Assembly (NCBI RefSeq): GCF_004310295.1
Contig: NZ_SISB01000054.1
Span: forward strand, 1-40,636
Reading direction: 5' to 3'
Length of the DNA stretch: 40,636 nt
Source of the DNA: Pseudomonas sp. BGI-2
GTDB taxonomy: Bacteria; Pseudomonadota; Gammaproteobacteria; Pseudomonadales; Pseudomonadaceae
The notes under the pieces were generated by a model. It was not told where the DNA came from. It saw only the letters and a list, made by a program, of their open reading frames with translations, and made no database searches. Below, piece by piece: positions 40,288 through 40,636 of this stretch. The position numbers and the translations under genes are program-made. Position 1 is the first letter of the stretch. Each line of letters begins with the position of its first letter.

Positions 40288-40511
40288 GTCATCCCTCGCC
40301 TTCTGTCTGTAATCAAGCGTTCCGGGAGTTCGCAGTGAGTGCAGCCTCCCTCATTGCAGATGACGAAGGGGGTGATGGGGAGTTCCAACGAAATGATGAG
40401 TGATGCGTTCAGTTCGTCGGCTGGGCTGGGGGCTGCCGACTTCGAGGTGGGGGACATATCCGTTTCTGCGGTAACGGCGGCTATTGGTTCCGCCCTTACG
40501 GCGGGTCACTT
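40288..40511. other. Intergenic region ending in a hairpin at the intron insertion site
   Basis: No gene is recognised. CCGCC/GGCGG (40490-40494 and 40500-40504) form a small hairpin that ends eight bases before the intron. Confidence 0.5.
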
Positions 40512-40636
40512 GTGCGCCCAGCATGGGCGCCATCCTAGAGGTGAAAGTCCTCTCTTGAGCTGGCCACAGCGAATGAAGCGAAGCGCAACTGCATGAGGGC
40601 GACCGAGTGTGGGAAGGAAGCGTGGAACGTAAACCG
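40512..40636 (+). mobile_element. Group II intron, 5' end (truncated by window edge)
   Basis: The stretch begins GTGCGCCCAGCATGGGCG, the classical 5' boundary and first domain I stem of bacterial group II introns. It continues with the GAGG-TGAAAG-TCCTC hairpin and a GGAACGTAAACCG-type segment typical of domain I. The intron-encoded reverse transcriptase and the 3' end lie outside the window. Insertion just after a small GC hairpin is usual for some intron classes. Confidence 0.8.

Noticed and set aside
1..40636. CRISPR arrays, tRNA or rRNA genes, prophage
   Set aside because: No regularly spaced repeats, cloverleaf sequences, rRNA segments or phage gene blocks were seen. The holin-superfamily gene at 39218 is a chromosomal DUF1469 protein.

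Overview
The window looks like a chromosomal segment of a Pseudomonas of the P. fluorescens group. The evidence is high GC with strong GC3 coding, an NRPS with pseudomonad-type modules, DUF3077, DUF6124 and DUF7693 family genes, REP doublets (REPINs), an IS110 element in a REPIN, and the 'TGTGGCGAGGGG' type intergenic palindrome. Species cannot be fixed from the sequence alone.

Layout. 1-3590 (minus): start of a non-ribosomal peptide synthetase beginning directly with a threonine-type adenylation domain, cut by the window edge. 3591-4295: long AT-rich non-coding stretch. 4296-9852: a tiny secreted repeat peptide, a GNAT acetyltransferase, a c-type cytochrome, a frameshifted GlxA/AraC regulator, a hotdog thioesterase, a DUF7693 protein, a membrane diguanylate cyclase and a lipoprotein. 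9932-10809: remains of a divergent MFS / haloacetate-dehalogenase-like gene pair whose two 5' ends are gone. 11137-11765: a structured RNA leader, a short leader ORF and a DUF3077 gene. 11898-12317: an AT-rich PA-IL-like lectin gene. 12613-13860: a REPIN carrying a frameshifted IS110 element. 14119-16171: divergent ppx/ppk2 polyphosphate genes with PHO-box-like sites between them. 16293-22373: DCC and DoxX-like genes, an HD-domain remnant, an exported alpha/beta hydrolase, a phosphoesterase, a gene broken at a C11 tract, an M20 amidohydrolase and a TRIC channel. 22721-25644: an Old Yellow Enzyme pseudogene, a frameshifted P-loop kinase and an O-acyltransferase. 25893-28709: small lipoprotein and hypothetical genes, a second copy of the RNA leader with a DUF6124 gene, a VOC protein and a HIT protein. 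28882-32112: a four-gene phosphonate/selenate-type ABC transporter operon. 32116-35091: a GFA protein, a SCO1 remnant, an amino-acid binding protein, and a second head-to-head pair of 5'-truncated genes (FAD oxidase / LysR). 35219-38079: an amidase and a YbdK-type ligase with overlapping 3' ends. 38171-40287: a REPIN and a three-gene envelope/stress operon. 40512-40636: the 5' end of a group II intron leaving the window.

The most unusual item is a pair of about 215-230 nt leaders (11137-11366 and 26905-27117) in front of two small genes of apparently related families. They share one secondary-structure plan but differ in sequence: compensatory base changes preserve the helices. Each carries a segment that can pair either with an upstream partner or with a copy of that partner overlapping the Shine-Dalgarno site. 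This is the layout of a translational switch, and I do not recognise it as a known RNA class.

A second theme is decay: roughly ten genes carry frameshifts, stops or missing 5' ends, several of them at homopolymers. Whether these are real mutations or sequencing errors must be settled from reads.
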